Shown: one piece after another, positions 1 to 6,792 of the stretch
How positions within the stretch are numbered: position 1 is the first letter of the stretch
Layout of the letters: every line of letters starts with the position of its first letter
DNA from: an uncultured Lysobacter sp.
GTDB taxonomy: Bacteria > Pseudomonadota > Gammaproteobacteria > Xanthomonadales > Xanthomonadaceae
Assembly (NCBI GenBank): GCA_946480055.1
Contig: CAMLID010000003.1
Location: 1-64,000 of the forward strand
Reading direction: 5' to 3'
Length of the DNA: 64,000 nucleotides
Translations under genes and position numbers: made by a program
Notes under the pieces: model-generated
Database searches by the model: none
The model's input: only the letters and a program-made list of their open reading frames with translations
Told to the model about the DNA's origin: nothing

Positions 1-92
1 CCGGGGCGGGGGGGGGGGGGCGGGGCCGGGGGCCCCCCGCGGGGGGTCCCCCGGCCCCCGCCCGGCGGGGGGGGGGGGGGGGGGGGGGGGGG
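1..92. other. Low-complexity G/C homopolymer tract at window edge
   Basis: Almost only G and C, with long runs of G including one of about 26 bases just before base 93. The minus-strand reading frame of the adjacent gene stays open through it and would read as poly-proline. Such a run at the very end of the sequence is typical of a low-quality contig end, so neither the bases nor the derived residues should be trusted. Confidence 0.7.
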
Positions 93-600
93 CCGGCGGA
101 TCCGATGCAGTGCCGGAGCCGGTCGTGCCGGAGCCGCCGCTACCCGATCCGCCGCTACCCGATCCGCCACTGCTCGATCCGGTGGACGCTGAGCCGGTGG
201 TACCGGACCCCGTGGTGCCGCTGCCGGTCGTGCCCGATCCCGCACCGCTGCCGGTCGTACCGGAGTCGGTGGTGCCGGAGTCGGTGGTACCGGATCCTGT
301 CGTGCCGGACCCACTCGCGGCATCGCCCGCCGCGGCGGTGGTCGCGCTCGGCGTCGCGCCTGCGTCGGCATCCGCGGCAGGCGTGACCGCAGGCGTCGCA
401 GCCGTTTCCGCGTTGGTCGTGTCCGCGGTGGTCGTGGTCGCCGCAGCCGCCAGCGTCGCGGGCGTCGCCGGATCTGCAGGCATCGCCGCGGTCGCCGGAG
501 CAGCGGGTGTTGCGGGCGCCGCTGGAGTCGCCGGCGTCCCAGGCGTCGCCGGCGTCGTGGCTGATGCAGTCGGCGGTTTGTTCCTATTCCAGAAAGGCAT
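1..600 (-). CDS. Low-complexity Pro/Ala/Thr and Gly/Ser-rich protein next to RebB (partial, C-terminus off window)
   Basis: The frame opens at an ATG (598-600) behind a good ribosome binding site (AGGGGAG, 7 bases away) and has no stop to the window edge. It begins MPFWNRNKPPTA, then runs into about 60 residues of Ala/Thr/Pro repeats (ATPATPAAPATP style). After that come repeated GSGTT and DSGTT pentamers and Gly/Ser stretches. It lies 41 bases downstream of rebB on the same strand, so co-transcription is likely. No catalytic motif is visible. It could be a linker or surface-exposed partner of the R-body; that is inference. The last ~30 codons lie in the suspect homopolymer tract. Confidence 0.55.
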   Translation of the reverse strand, partial: MPFWNRNKPPTASATTPATPGTPATPAAPATPAAPATAAMPADPATPATLAAAATTTTADTTNAETAATPAVTPAADADAGATPSATTAAAGDAASGSGTTGSGTTDSGTTDSGTTGSGAGSGTTGSGTTGSGTTGSASTGSSSGGSGSGGSGSGGSGTTGSGTASDPPAPPPPPPPPAGRGPGDPPRGAPGPAPPPPPR

Positions 601-641
601 GGCGCTACTCCCCTAATCAACGTCCGTTGTTGCGGGGGCCG

Positions 642-881
642 TCATGACGACTTCTCGCCTATGGCCATGATCAGACCGACCGCCTTGGACACCACCGCGG
701 TCGAGATCTGGTTGAGCACCTGTTGGCTGTGCACGGCGTTCTGCAGCGACAGGCCCGCGGAGTGACTGGCGACCTGGTAGAGCGCGGCGATCGCCTGGGC
801 GGGGGCCTCGGCCACGACCTTGACGTTGGTCTGGGTGACGGCATCGGTAATTTGCGAATTCACGGGCGTGGTGTCGGCCAT
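642..881 (-). CDS. rebB: RebB-family R-body protein
   Basis: 79 residues, the usual size for RebB-like proteins. The N-terminus (MADTTPVNSQITDAVTQTNV) and the Ala-rich helical body with SAGLSLQNAVHSQQ fit the RebB/'killing trait' family. These proteins polymerise into R-bodies, coiled ribbons that extend and puncture membranes, first known from Caedibacter endosymbionts and widespread in proteobacteria. The start has AGGACAGG upstream. It sits between a sigma factor gene upstream and a low-complexity gene downstream, all on the minus strand, as in other R-body loci with dedicated regulators. Only one RebB copy is visible; further paralogues may lie beyond the left edge. Confidence 0.85.
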   Translation of the reverse strand: MADTTPVNSQITDAVTQTNVKVVAEAPAQAIAALYQVASHSAGLSLQNAVHSQQVLNQISTAVVSKAVGLIMAIGEKSS

Positions 882-1084
882 GGACCTGTCCTTGGGAGTC
901 GCGTGTTTGATGGAGTCCCCGACCAGCGCCGCGCCGAGGCGTTCCGCCGCGCGCGCCCGAAACCCGGCACGCGCGGCGTCCTATGGCCGTACGACGGCGC
1001 GGAGGCGGCGTCGGCGTACGACGTTTGATGCGATAGCTATGGGTTAAACGCACCGTGTCCGATTCTGTGAACGCGGCCACGCGC

Positions 1085-1639
1085 TCAATCGCGATCCACC
1101 GCGACCCGGATCCGCTCGCGCAGCAGCTGCACCCGCTTACGCGCCAGCGGCTGGTTGATCGCCAGGCGTTCGGCGATCGCCGGGTACGGCAGGTCGTCGA
1201 TGAAGCGGTAGACGAACAGGCGCTTCTGGTCGCGGCTGAGCGAGGCGACCGCGGTGATCACCCGGCCCAGTTGCTCCTCCAGTTCCATGCGCTGGAGCGC
1301 GGACAGGTCCAGGCCCTGGGCCACGCCCTCGGCCTCGATATCGACGCCGCGGTCGAAGACCTCGCCATCGCGGCCGTTGCGACGCACGCTGTCCAGGAAC
1401 ACGTGGCGCAGGACCACGAACAGGAAACCCTCGGGGTCGCTCATCGCGTCCGGCGAGCGGCGCATGAACAACAGGGCCTTGATGGCGGTATTGGCGAGCA
1501 AGTCGTCGGCGCGGTCGCGGTGGCCGTCCGAGAGCCGGCGGGCACGCCGGTCGAGCTCGGGCTTGGTCGTACGCCAAGCCTTGACGAACATCTCATCTGC
1601 AATGCCGAATTCCTGCGATCCGTCGCCCGGCTTATCCAT
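1085..1639 (-). CDS. Sigma-70 family (ECF-like) RNA polymerase sigma factor of the R-body locus
   Basis: 184 residues. A region 2-like part (around 35-90, LFVVLRHVFLDSVRR) is followed by a region 4 helix-turn-helix near the C-terminus (LSRDQKRLFVYRFIDDLPYPAIAERL). I chose the ATG at 1639 because AGGAGG lies 7 bases upstream; an in-frame ATG at 1666 has no such site. It is about 200 bases upstream of rebB in the same direction, so it probably directs transcription of the R-body genes (inference from position). No anti-sigma gene is adjacent. Confidence 0.8.
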   Translation of the reverse strand: MDKPGDGSQEFGIADEMFVKAWRTTKPELDRRARRLSDGHRDRADDLLANTAIKALLFMRRSPDAMSDPEGFLFVVLRHVFLDSVRRNGRDGEVFDRGVDIEAEGVAQGLDLSALQRMELEEQLGRVITAVASLSRDQKRLFVYRFIDDLPYPAIAERLAINQPLARKRVQLLRERIRVAVDRD

Positions 1640-1831
1640 CACCAACACCTCCTGTGTTGAGTACACACAGGCGAGTCTGGTGAGACGCTCACGGAAAGGC
1701 TGTTACCTGGGTGACACGGCGAGCGCATTCTCCGCTGCTGACAAAACCTGTCAGCGCCGCTGCTTACAAGGTTCGGACGGCGGACACGCCCCGGCGGCCC
1801 GCCCATCCCTGCCAACGCCTCGAGGCCGACC

Positions 1832-2428
1832 ATGCTGACCTTCTATCACGCTCCGCAATCGCGCTCTTCGAGCATTCTTTATCTGCTGGAGGAATTAGGT
1901 GCGCCCTATTCCGTCCTGATCGTCGACATCCGCGCCGACGATGGCGCGCCCGAAAGCTATCGCGCAATCCAGCCCAGCAAGAAGGTACCGGCGATCGTGC
2001 ACGATGGTGTGGTGGTGATCGAGCGCGCCGCTATTTGCGCGTATTTGGCCGATGCGTTTCCGCAGAACGGCCTGGCGCCGGGCATCGGCGATCCGATGCG
2101 CGGCCCCTATCTGAGCGCGCTGGTGTATTGCGATTCGGTGCTGGATCCATGCCTGTCGGCACGCGCGCACGCTTGGGAGTACGCGTCCCGCGCTTTCCCG
2201 TTCGGCGCCTACGAAGACATGCTGGTCTATCTGGAGCGGCGCCTGAGCGCGCAACCCTATGCCGCCGGCGAACGCTTCAGCGCCGCCGACACACAGTGGG
2301 CCTGCGCCCTGCATTGGGGAATACGACTACGGGGGCTGATACCCGAACGGCCGGTGTTCGCCGATTATTTGACGCGAATCACGGCGCGACCGGCGTTCCA
2401 GCGCGCGATGGCGCTGGACCATGCCTGA
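1832..2428 (+). CDS. Glutathione S-transferase family protein
   Basis: 198 residues. The N-terminal thioredoxin fold starts MLTFYHAPQSRSS, where a serine of the SRSS stretch is the likely thiolate-stabilising residue, and includes the cis-proline strand (KKVPAIV) and the E/S glutathione-binding motif region (VIERAAICAYLAD). A helical C-terminal domain follows, from about residue 90. It conjugates or reduces cytosolic substrates with glutathione; the substrate cannot be told. It appears to be a single gene, divergent from the R-body sigma gene and convergent with the next genes. Confidence 0.85.
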   Translation: MLTFYHAPQSRSSSILYLLEELGAPYSVLIVDIRADDGAPESYRAIQPSKKVPAIVHDGVVVIERAAICAYLADAFPQNGLAPGIGDPMRGPYLSALVYCDSVLDPCLSARAHAWEYASRAFPFGAYEDMLVYLERRLSAQPYAAGERFSAADTQWACALHWGIRLRGLIPERPVFADYLTRITARPAFQRAMALDHA

Positions 2429-2437
2429 GTGCGCAGC

Positions 2438-2916
2438 TTAGGCGGTGCGACCGCGCGCGCCGCCGCTGCCGAGGTCGGACAGCCGATCCCACAACCAGGT
2501 GCCGCCCGCGCACAGCGCCAGCACCGGCAGCCAATTACCCAGCCCGGAGGGCATGCGCGACAAGGGCGCGGCGATCGCGGCCCACCATGCATCGCCGTGG
2601 TTGGCGATCGCGTACAGGACGAGGCCGCCCAGGGCCAGGATCAATGCGTTGAGCAGCCATTGCTCGACCCGGTCGCCCAGGCTGGCGTCGGCTTCGACCC
2701 GGCGCAGGACCTGGGCCGCGAAATCCGCCGGCAGCGGCTCCATCGCCGGCGCACGCAACGCCCGCACCAGCAAGCGGTACTGGCCGACGCGCGCATCGCT
2801 CGCATCCATCGGCAGGCCGGCGCGCTCCTCGCGCAGCGCGCGCTCCTGCGCCTGCCATTCCTGCGCTTCGCGCTGCTGGCGGTCGTCGGGCGGCGGCGGC
2901 GGAGTGTGGGACATGT

Positions 2917-2920
<4 letters not shown>
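2438..2920 (-). CDS. Two-helix membrane protein, likely partner of the adjacent ECF sigma factor
   Basis: 160 residues. A Pro-rich N-terminus is followed by a charged Gln/Glu/Arg helix (about 13-40), then a cytosolic segment ending DFAAQVLRRVEAD, and two hydrophobic spans near 88-108 and 122-142. The start overlaps the sigma-factor stop (ATGA, 2917-2920), indicating translational coupling. That arrangement is typical of anti-sigma factors, which hold the sigma factor at the inner membrane. No zinc anti-sigma HxxxCxxC motif is present, so the anti-sigma role is inferred from context only. Confidence 0.65.
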
Positions 2921-3504
<584 letters not shown>

Positions 3505-3688
3505 CTAGGCAGATGGATACGGCCAGGGGGCCGATGGTTGCAACGGCTGTCCCGGATCGTCGCCCAGCCGCCGGGCGGCTGCGCCGGGCCGGGTGGACCG
3601 GCGGCCGGCGGGCGTCCATGCTGGCGCCTGCAACCGTTCAGACGGCGGCCGTATCCATTGCCCCGAGACCCAATCCCGAGACCGTGCC

Positions 3689-4018
3689 ATGGATCTAGAG
3701 TTCCTCATCCCCGTCACCCTGTTCCTCTGCATCACCTACGCGATCAAGTTCGTGGTCGAGGCCCGTTTCCGCAACAAGCTGATCCAGCAAGGCGGGGGCT
3801 CGGAAGAACTGATCCGCTCGCTGGTGCAGGGCGAGGATCAGCGCCGCCGCCACGCCTCGTTGCGCTGGGGCCTGCTGGCGCTGGCGCTGGCCGTCGCCTT
3901 CGCGCTGATCGAAGCCTTCGGTTGGCGCGATGTGACCCCCGGCGTGATCGCCGTGCTGCTGGCCGCGACCGGCCTGGGCAACTTGGGTTACTACGCGCTT
4001 TCGCGCCGCCTTTCGTGA
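3689..4018 (+). CDS. DUF6249-like small inner-membrane protein
   Basis: 109 residues from the ATG at 3689. Hydrophobic segments lie near 3-20, 58-78 and 84-100, with a basic/acidic cytosolic loop (RRRHASLRWG) between the first two. The layout matches the DUF6249-type proteins that in Xanthomonadaceae sit beside ECF sigma/anti-sigma pairs, as here (184 bases, divergent). Function is unknown; a part in the same envelope-stress circuit is plausible. An upstream in-frame start at 3593 is less likely because it adds non-conserved Arg/Pro-rich sequence. Confidence 0.65.
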   Translation: MDLEFLIPVTLFLCITYAIKFVVEARFRNKLIQQGGGSEELIRSLVQGEDQRRRHASLRWGLLALALAVAFALIEAFGWRDVTPGVIAVLLAATGLGNLGYYALSRRLS

Positions 4019-4098
4019 ATGCGGGCAGGCGGACTCGGATGGCCGGGTCCGCCGCCACCGGCACGGGCGCGCCGAGGGCGACGCCCGTAGCCGCGTAG

Positions 4099-4539
4099 TC
4101 AGGGCCCCATCCGGTCCAGCATCGTGCGCAGCACCGGCACCGTGGTCACGTCGTCCACCCCCTTCATCGACATCACCGCCTCGCGCAGATCGGCCAGCGC
4201 GCCCGGCGTAGGCGCCTGCACCAGCACCATCAGGTCGATATCGCCGGCGACGCTGTGGCAGAACCGCACCTGCGGCAGCTGCGCCAGCAAGGGCATAACG
4301 TCGTCGCAACTGAAGCCGTCGGCGTAACGGATCAGCAACCAGGCCTGCAGCGGATCGCCGCCGCTGCCCAGGCGCACGGTGTACTGCGCGATCACCCCGC
4401 CCGACTCCAGCCGCTGCAGGCGTTCCTGCACCGTGCTGCGCGATAGTCCGACCGCCTTGGCCAGGGCGACGGTGGACAGGCGCGCGTTGTCCTGCAGCAG
4501 CGCGATCAATTGGCGATCGATGTCGTCCAGCGCTTTCAT
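4099..4539 (-). CDS. Lrp/AsnC family transcriptional regulator
   Basis: 146 residues from MKALDDIDRQLI at 4539; longer in-frame starts add unrelated sequence. The N-terminal winged helix-turn-helix (about 1-60; LSTVALAKAVGLSRSTVQERL) is followed by an alpha/beta RAM domain for effector binding and oligomerisation (about 65-146; VAGDIDLMVLVQA). It is divergently placed to the monooxygenase/isochorismatase pair 111 bases away, which may be its target. The ligand, probably an amino acid, cannot be read. Confidence 0.88.
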   Translation of the reverse strand: MKALDDIDRQLIALLQDNARLSTVALAKAVGLSRSTVQERLQRLESGGVIAQYTVRLGSGGDPLQAWLLIRYADGFSCDDVMPLLAQLPQVRFCHSVAGDIDLMVLVQAPTPGALADLREAVMSMKGVDDVTTVPVLRTMLDRMGP

Positions 4540-4650
4540 GGTCGGATCCGGCGATAAGTCGGTACGACCGGCATTCTGCCGGGTTGAGACCGGCGCAGGC
4601 GAGTGCGCACAGTGATGGCCCGTTCCGACGCGCGCCGCGCCACCCGCAGC

Positions 4651-5037
4651 ATGAGCCACTCCGACCCCGACCCCGAGCGCTTCGCTACGCTGCCGCCACC
4701 GCCGTACTACGCGGTGAACTTCTCGTCTCAACGCAACGGCGAGGACGAAGCCGGCTACGCGTCCACCGCCGATCGCATGGACGAGCTGGTGCGCGGCCAG
4801 CCCGGCTTCCTGGGCTACGAATCCACGCGCGACGGCAGCGGTTTCGGCATCACCGTCGCCTACTTCGACAGCGAAGCCGCGATCGCCGCCTGGCGCGAGC
4901 ACGCCGAACACGCGGTCGCGCGCGACCGCGGCCGCCGACTCTGGTACCGCCATTTCGAGCAACGGGTCGCGCGCGTCGAGCGCGCCTACGGCGGACCGCA
5001 GCCCTCTTCTTCCCCAGCCTCCGAGGCCGCACCATGA
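4651..5037 (+). CDS. Antibiotic biosynthesis monooxygenase (ABM)-like protein
   Basis: 128 residues from ATG 4651 (a start at 4603 is also possible). The ferredoxin-like ABM pattern is visible: a strand with YYAVNF, DRMDELVRGQPGFLGYES, then FGITVAYFDSEAAIAAWREH. A Ser/Pro-rich tail closes the protein. Its stop overlaps the next start (ATGA), so the two genes are co-translated. Members are small cofactor-free monooxygenases or heme-degrading-like enzymes; the substrate is unknown. Confidence 0.75.
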   Translation: MSHSDPDPERFATLPPPPYYAVNFSSQRNGEDEAGYASTADRMDELVRGQPGFLGYESTRDGSGFGITVAYFDSEAAIAAWREHAEHAVARDRGRRLWYRHFEQRVARVERAYGGPQPSSSPASEAAP

Positions 5038-5606
5038 AGCTCGACCCGAATACCGCCCTGATCCCGATCGACGTGCAACGCGGCTTCGACTATCCGCCCT
5101 GGGGACCGCGCAACAACCCGGCCATGGAAGCCAACGGCCGGCGCCTGCTCGCGGCCTGGCGCGAACACGGTCTGCCGCTGATCCACGTGCGCCACGACTC
5201 GGTGATGGCCGGCTCCTCGCTGCACCCAGAGCATCCCGGCAACGCTTTCCGCGACGGTTTCGAACCGCGACCCGGCGAGGCGCTGGTGAGCAAGTCGGTC
5301 AACGCGGCCTTCATCGGAACCGACCTGGATCTGCGCTTGCGGCGGCTCGGCGTCGGTAGCGTCGTGCTGTTCGGCATCAGCACCGACATGTGCGTATCGA
5401 CGACCGCGCGCGTGGCCGCCAATCTGGGTTATCGCACCATCGTCGTCGCCGACGCCTGCGCCTGTTTCGATCTGCGCGACGAACGCGGCGTCGATATTCC
5501 CGCCGACGAGATCGCACGCGCGCATCTGGCTACCTTGCGCGCGGAGTTCGCCGACGTCGTCGACACCGCTGCATTGCTCGCCGCCGTGCAGCGACGCGCC
5601 GCCTGA
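5034..5606 (+). CDS. Isochorismatase-family cysteine hydrolase
   Basis: 190 residues. The catalytic triad of the family is visible: Asp in LIPIDVQRGF (about residue 13), Lys in LVSKSVNAAF (about 85), and Cys in GISTDMCVSTTA (about 118), with the cis-peptide segment before the Cys. Such cytosolic enzymes hydrolyse amides or vinyl ethers (nicotinamidase, N-carbamoylsarcosine amidase, isochorismatase). The exact substrate is not evident. It is coupled to the ABM-like gene and followed by a hairpin with a T run. Confidence 0.85.
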   Translation: MKLDPNTALIPIDVQRGFDYPPWGPRNNPAMEANGRRLLAAWREHGLPLIHVRHDSVMAGSSLHPEHPGNAFRDGFEPRPGEALVSKSVNAAFIGTDLDLRLRRLGVGSVVLFGISTDMCVSTTARVAANLGYRTIVVADACACFDLRDERGVDIPADEIARAHLATLRAEFADVVDTAALLAAVQRRAA

Positions 5607-5628
5607 CGATCGCATGCGTGTCGCAACG

Positions 5629-5668
5629 ACCGTTCGCGAGGCGACGAACGGTATTGCAACTATTTTTT
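5629..5668 (+). terminator. Hairpin with T run after the isochorismatase gene
   Basis: A perfect 8-bp stem (ACCGTTCG / CGAACGGT, 5629-5636 and 5645-5652) with an 8-base loop, then six T bases at 5663-5668. The T run starts ten bases after the stem, so this is a weak rather than textbook Rho-independent terminator. Confidence 0.45.
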
Positions 5669-5732
5669 AACGAGCGTAATGTGCGCGACCTCGGCCCCAG
5701 TGCGGCCACATACCGAATCCAAACCTTCCGCC

Positions 5733-5855
5733 ATGAACCTCTTCATCGACATCGCCAAATCGCAGCAGTCGCGGCCTCAGCGCCACGACGCGGATGCGTG
5801 CGCGCCGATGAATGTCGGCGGTCGCGACGAAGCGCTGCCGCGCACTCCACACTGA
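5733..5855 (+). CDS. Possible 40-residue peptide upstream of a strong terminator
   Basis: ATG to TGA, 40 residues, beginning MNLFIDIAKSQQS. It is polar with no membrane span. No good ribosome binding site is visible. It sits between a terminator-like hairpin upstream and a tandem hairpin/terminator 13 bases downstream, so this stretch looks like a short independent transcript (5.67-5.94 kb). It may be a peptide gene or an sRNA with a chance ORF. Confidence 0.35.
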   Translation: MNLFIDIAKSQQSRPQRHDADACAPMNVGGRDEALPRTPH

Positions 5856-5867
5856 CCTTGCCTATGC

Positions 5868-5892
5868 GGGAGGTCGGTGACCCCGACCTCCC
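5868..5892. repeat. Perfect 10-bp stem inverted repeat
   Basis: GGGAGGTCGG and its complement flank the loop TGACC. It lies just before the terminator at 5903 and makes a tandem hairpin 3' end, as seen in stable small RNAs or as a protein-binding site. Confidence 0.6.
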
Positions 5893-5902
5893 GAGGAACG
5901 CG

Positions 5903-5940
5903 AACGCCCTCGGGTTCACAACCCGGGGGCGTTTTGTTTT
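5903..5940 (+). terminator. Strong Rho-independent terminator
   Basis: A 14-bp stem with one G-U wobble (AACGCCCTCGGGTT against AACCCGGGGGCGTT) closes a CAC loop and is followed by TTGTTTT. It ends the short transcript from about 5.67 kb and insulates the RNA-repair region downstream. Confidence 0.85.
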
Positions 5941-6086
5941 CGGCGCTCGCAAAGGACCTGCTTTTCCCTGGAAATCAGCGATTTCCAGCCGGCCCCGAAG
6001 CATCCGCGCGCTTGCGCGCCGCAGGGGCGATGCCGTCGAGGCGCCGCAAGGCGTCGTGCCTGGGTGCTTCGGCACGGGCGGAGCGG

Positions 6087-6104
6087 TTGGCGATCGCAAT
6101 GCAT
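6087..6104 (+). promoter_or_regulatory. Candidate sigma-54 (-24/-12) promoter upstream of the tRNA-like RNAs
   Basis: TTGGCGATCGCAATGCAT has GG and GC exactly ten bases apart, with TTGGC resembling the -24 box and ATGCA resembling the -12 box (consensus TGGCAC-N5-TTGC). RtcR, the activator of many rtcB operons, works with sigma-54, which makes the position meaningful. The match is incomplete and a short palindrome follows directly, so this is tentative. Confidence 0.3.
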
Positions 6105-6105
6105 T

Positions 6106-6119
6106 GGGCGCATGCGCCC
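6106..6119. repeat. 14-bp perfect palindrome GGGCGCATGCGCCC
   Basis: A perfect palindrome two bases after the candidate sigma-54 element and before the tRNA-like folds. It could be an operator or a stem at the 5' end of the structured transcript. Confidence 0.5.
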
Positions 6120-6125
6120 GAACGG

Positions 6126-6151
6126 ATTGGCGTCTGGAGACAGACGCCAAT
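6126..6151 (+). ncRNA. Perfect 11-bp hairpin with GAGA (GNRA) tetraloop in the RNA-repair leader
   Basis: ATTGGCGTCTG, loop GAGA, then the exact complement. A GNRA loop on a perfect stem is a typical stable RNA fold. It is the first of a series of hairpins running to about 6497. The next one, 6183-6199 (ACGGG, 7-base loop TTTGGAT, CCCGT), has the geometry of a tRNA anticodon arm. Confidence 0.5.
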
Positions 6152-6257
6152 GCGAAACATCGAGCGAACGTTCTGCAGCGGCACGGGTTTGGATCCCGTC
6201 CGGTGCGCGCGGCCCTGCCGTGGCGTATGCCGAGGAACGCAAGACGATGTTTCGGAA

Positions 6258-6330
6258 ACGACGTTAGCTCAGTTTGGTAGAGCAGCGGACACAGCGTCCG
6301 CGGGTCGCCGGTTCGAATCCGGTACGTCGA
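6258..6330 (+). ncRNA. tRNA-like RNA 1 (degenerate cloverleaf, no U33)
   Basis: Acceptor ACGACGT pairs with ACGTCGA except the first pair. TA, D arm (GCTC/GAGC with GG in the loop), anticodon-type stem GCGGA/TCCGC (6285-6289, 6297-6301), a 5-base variable region, and a T arm with TTCGAAT loop (6312-6318) follow at normal spacing. The anticodon loop reads CACAGCG, so the invariant U33 is missing; the stem can also extend to 6 bp with a 5-base loop. No CCA is encoded. It is therefore unlikely to be a working tRNA. Lying upstream of slipin-rtcB, it resembles tRNA mimics such as YrlA-type RNAs found with RNA-repair genes (inference). Confidence 0.6.
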
Positions 6331-6403
6331 CATTGGATAGCTCAGATGGGTAGAGCATCGGATCCTGATTCCGAGTGTCGCGGGTTCAAATCCCGCTCCA
6401 AAA
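6331..6403 (+). ncRNA. tRNA-like RNA 2 (degenerate cloverleaf, no U33)
   Basis: It follows tRNA-like RNA 1 without a gap. The acceptor pairs only over TTGGA/TCCAA. The D arm (GCTC/GAGC), stem TCGGA/TCCGA, a 5-base variable region and T arm GCGGG-TTCAAAT-CCCGC are intact. The 7-base loop TCCTGAT resembles a tRNA-Gln(CUG) loop, but U33 is replaced by C. No CCA end. A decoding tRNA would not tolerate these changes, so a tRNA mimic or a decayed tRNA pair is more likely. Confidence 0.6.
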
Positions 6404-6497
6404 CTGCCTCTTAAGCAGTCGGTGATACCGGGGACGCAAGTCCCCACCCGGGAACGCCCCTTGCGGCGTTTCGAACGAAGCCGCGCTTAGGCGCGGC
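6403..6497 (+). ncRNA. Chain of hairpins downstream of the tRNA-like pair
   Basis: Five perfect stems in a row: ACTGC/GCAGT with 7-base loop CTCTTAA (6403-6419, like a tRNA-Lys(CUU) anticodon arm, with U33 present); CGGT/ACCG (6420-6430); GGGGAC/GTCCCC with GNRA loop GCAA (6430-6445); AACGCC/GGCGTT (6453-6470); and GCCGCGC/GCGCGGC with loop TTAG (6480-6497). No T run follows, so transcription may continue into slipin. Confidence 0.5.
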
Positions 6498-6792
6498 GGA
6501 GGACGGAACGCCGCAGCGGCGACGACGCCGGACCCGCGCCCGCGAGGCGACGGACCGCAGCGGTTGGCCGGACGCGACAGAACATCGTCGCGCACCTACC
6601 CCGCCGCGGCTTCCGCGCCGAGCGCGCACGGGTTCCGCGCCGACGCCGTCGGGGGCGCTTCCACTCCATTCCGCTTTGCGGTCGCCGCCTGCGCGCGGCC
6701 GCGGCACCCATGCAGCGCGCGACGAACGATCCGGTCGCGCGCCGTCCATTACGACCGGATCGAAACCCGCAGAACACTAAGGAGAAAGCGTC
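6498..6792. other. Leader between the structured RNA and slipin
   Basis: 295 bases, GC-rich, without a convincing gene on either strand. The only clear signal is the ribosome binding site for slipin (AAGGAGAAAGCGTC directly before the ATG). Confidence 0.5.

Noticed and set aside
110..616. Plus-strand open frame of 168 codons rich in Pro/Val
   Set aside because: It is the mirror of the repetitive minus-strand gene, has no ribosome binding site and only reflects GSGTT-type DNA repeats.
6258..6403. Two functional tRNA genes (anticodons CAG and CTG)
   Set aside because: U33 is absent in both, acceptor tops are mismatched, a Leu tRNA would need a long variable arm, and no CCA is encoded. Kept as tRNA-like RNAs.
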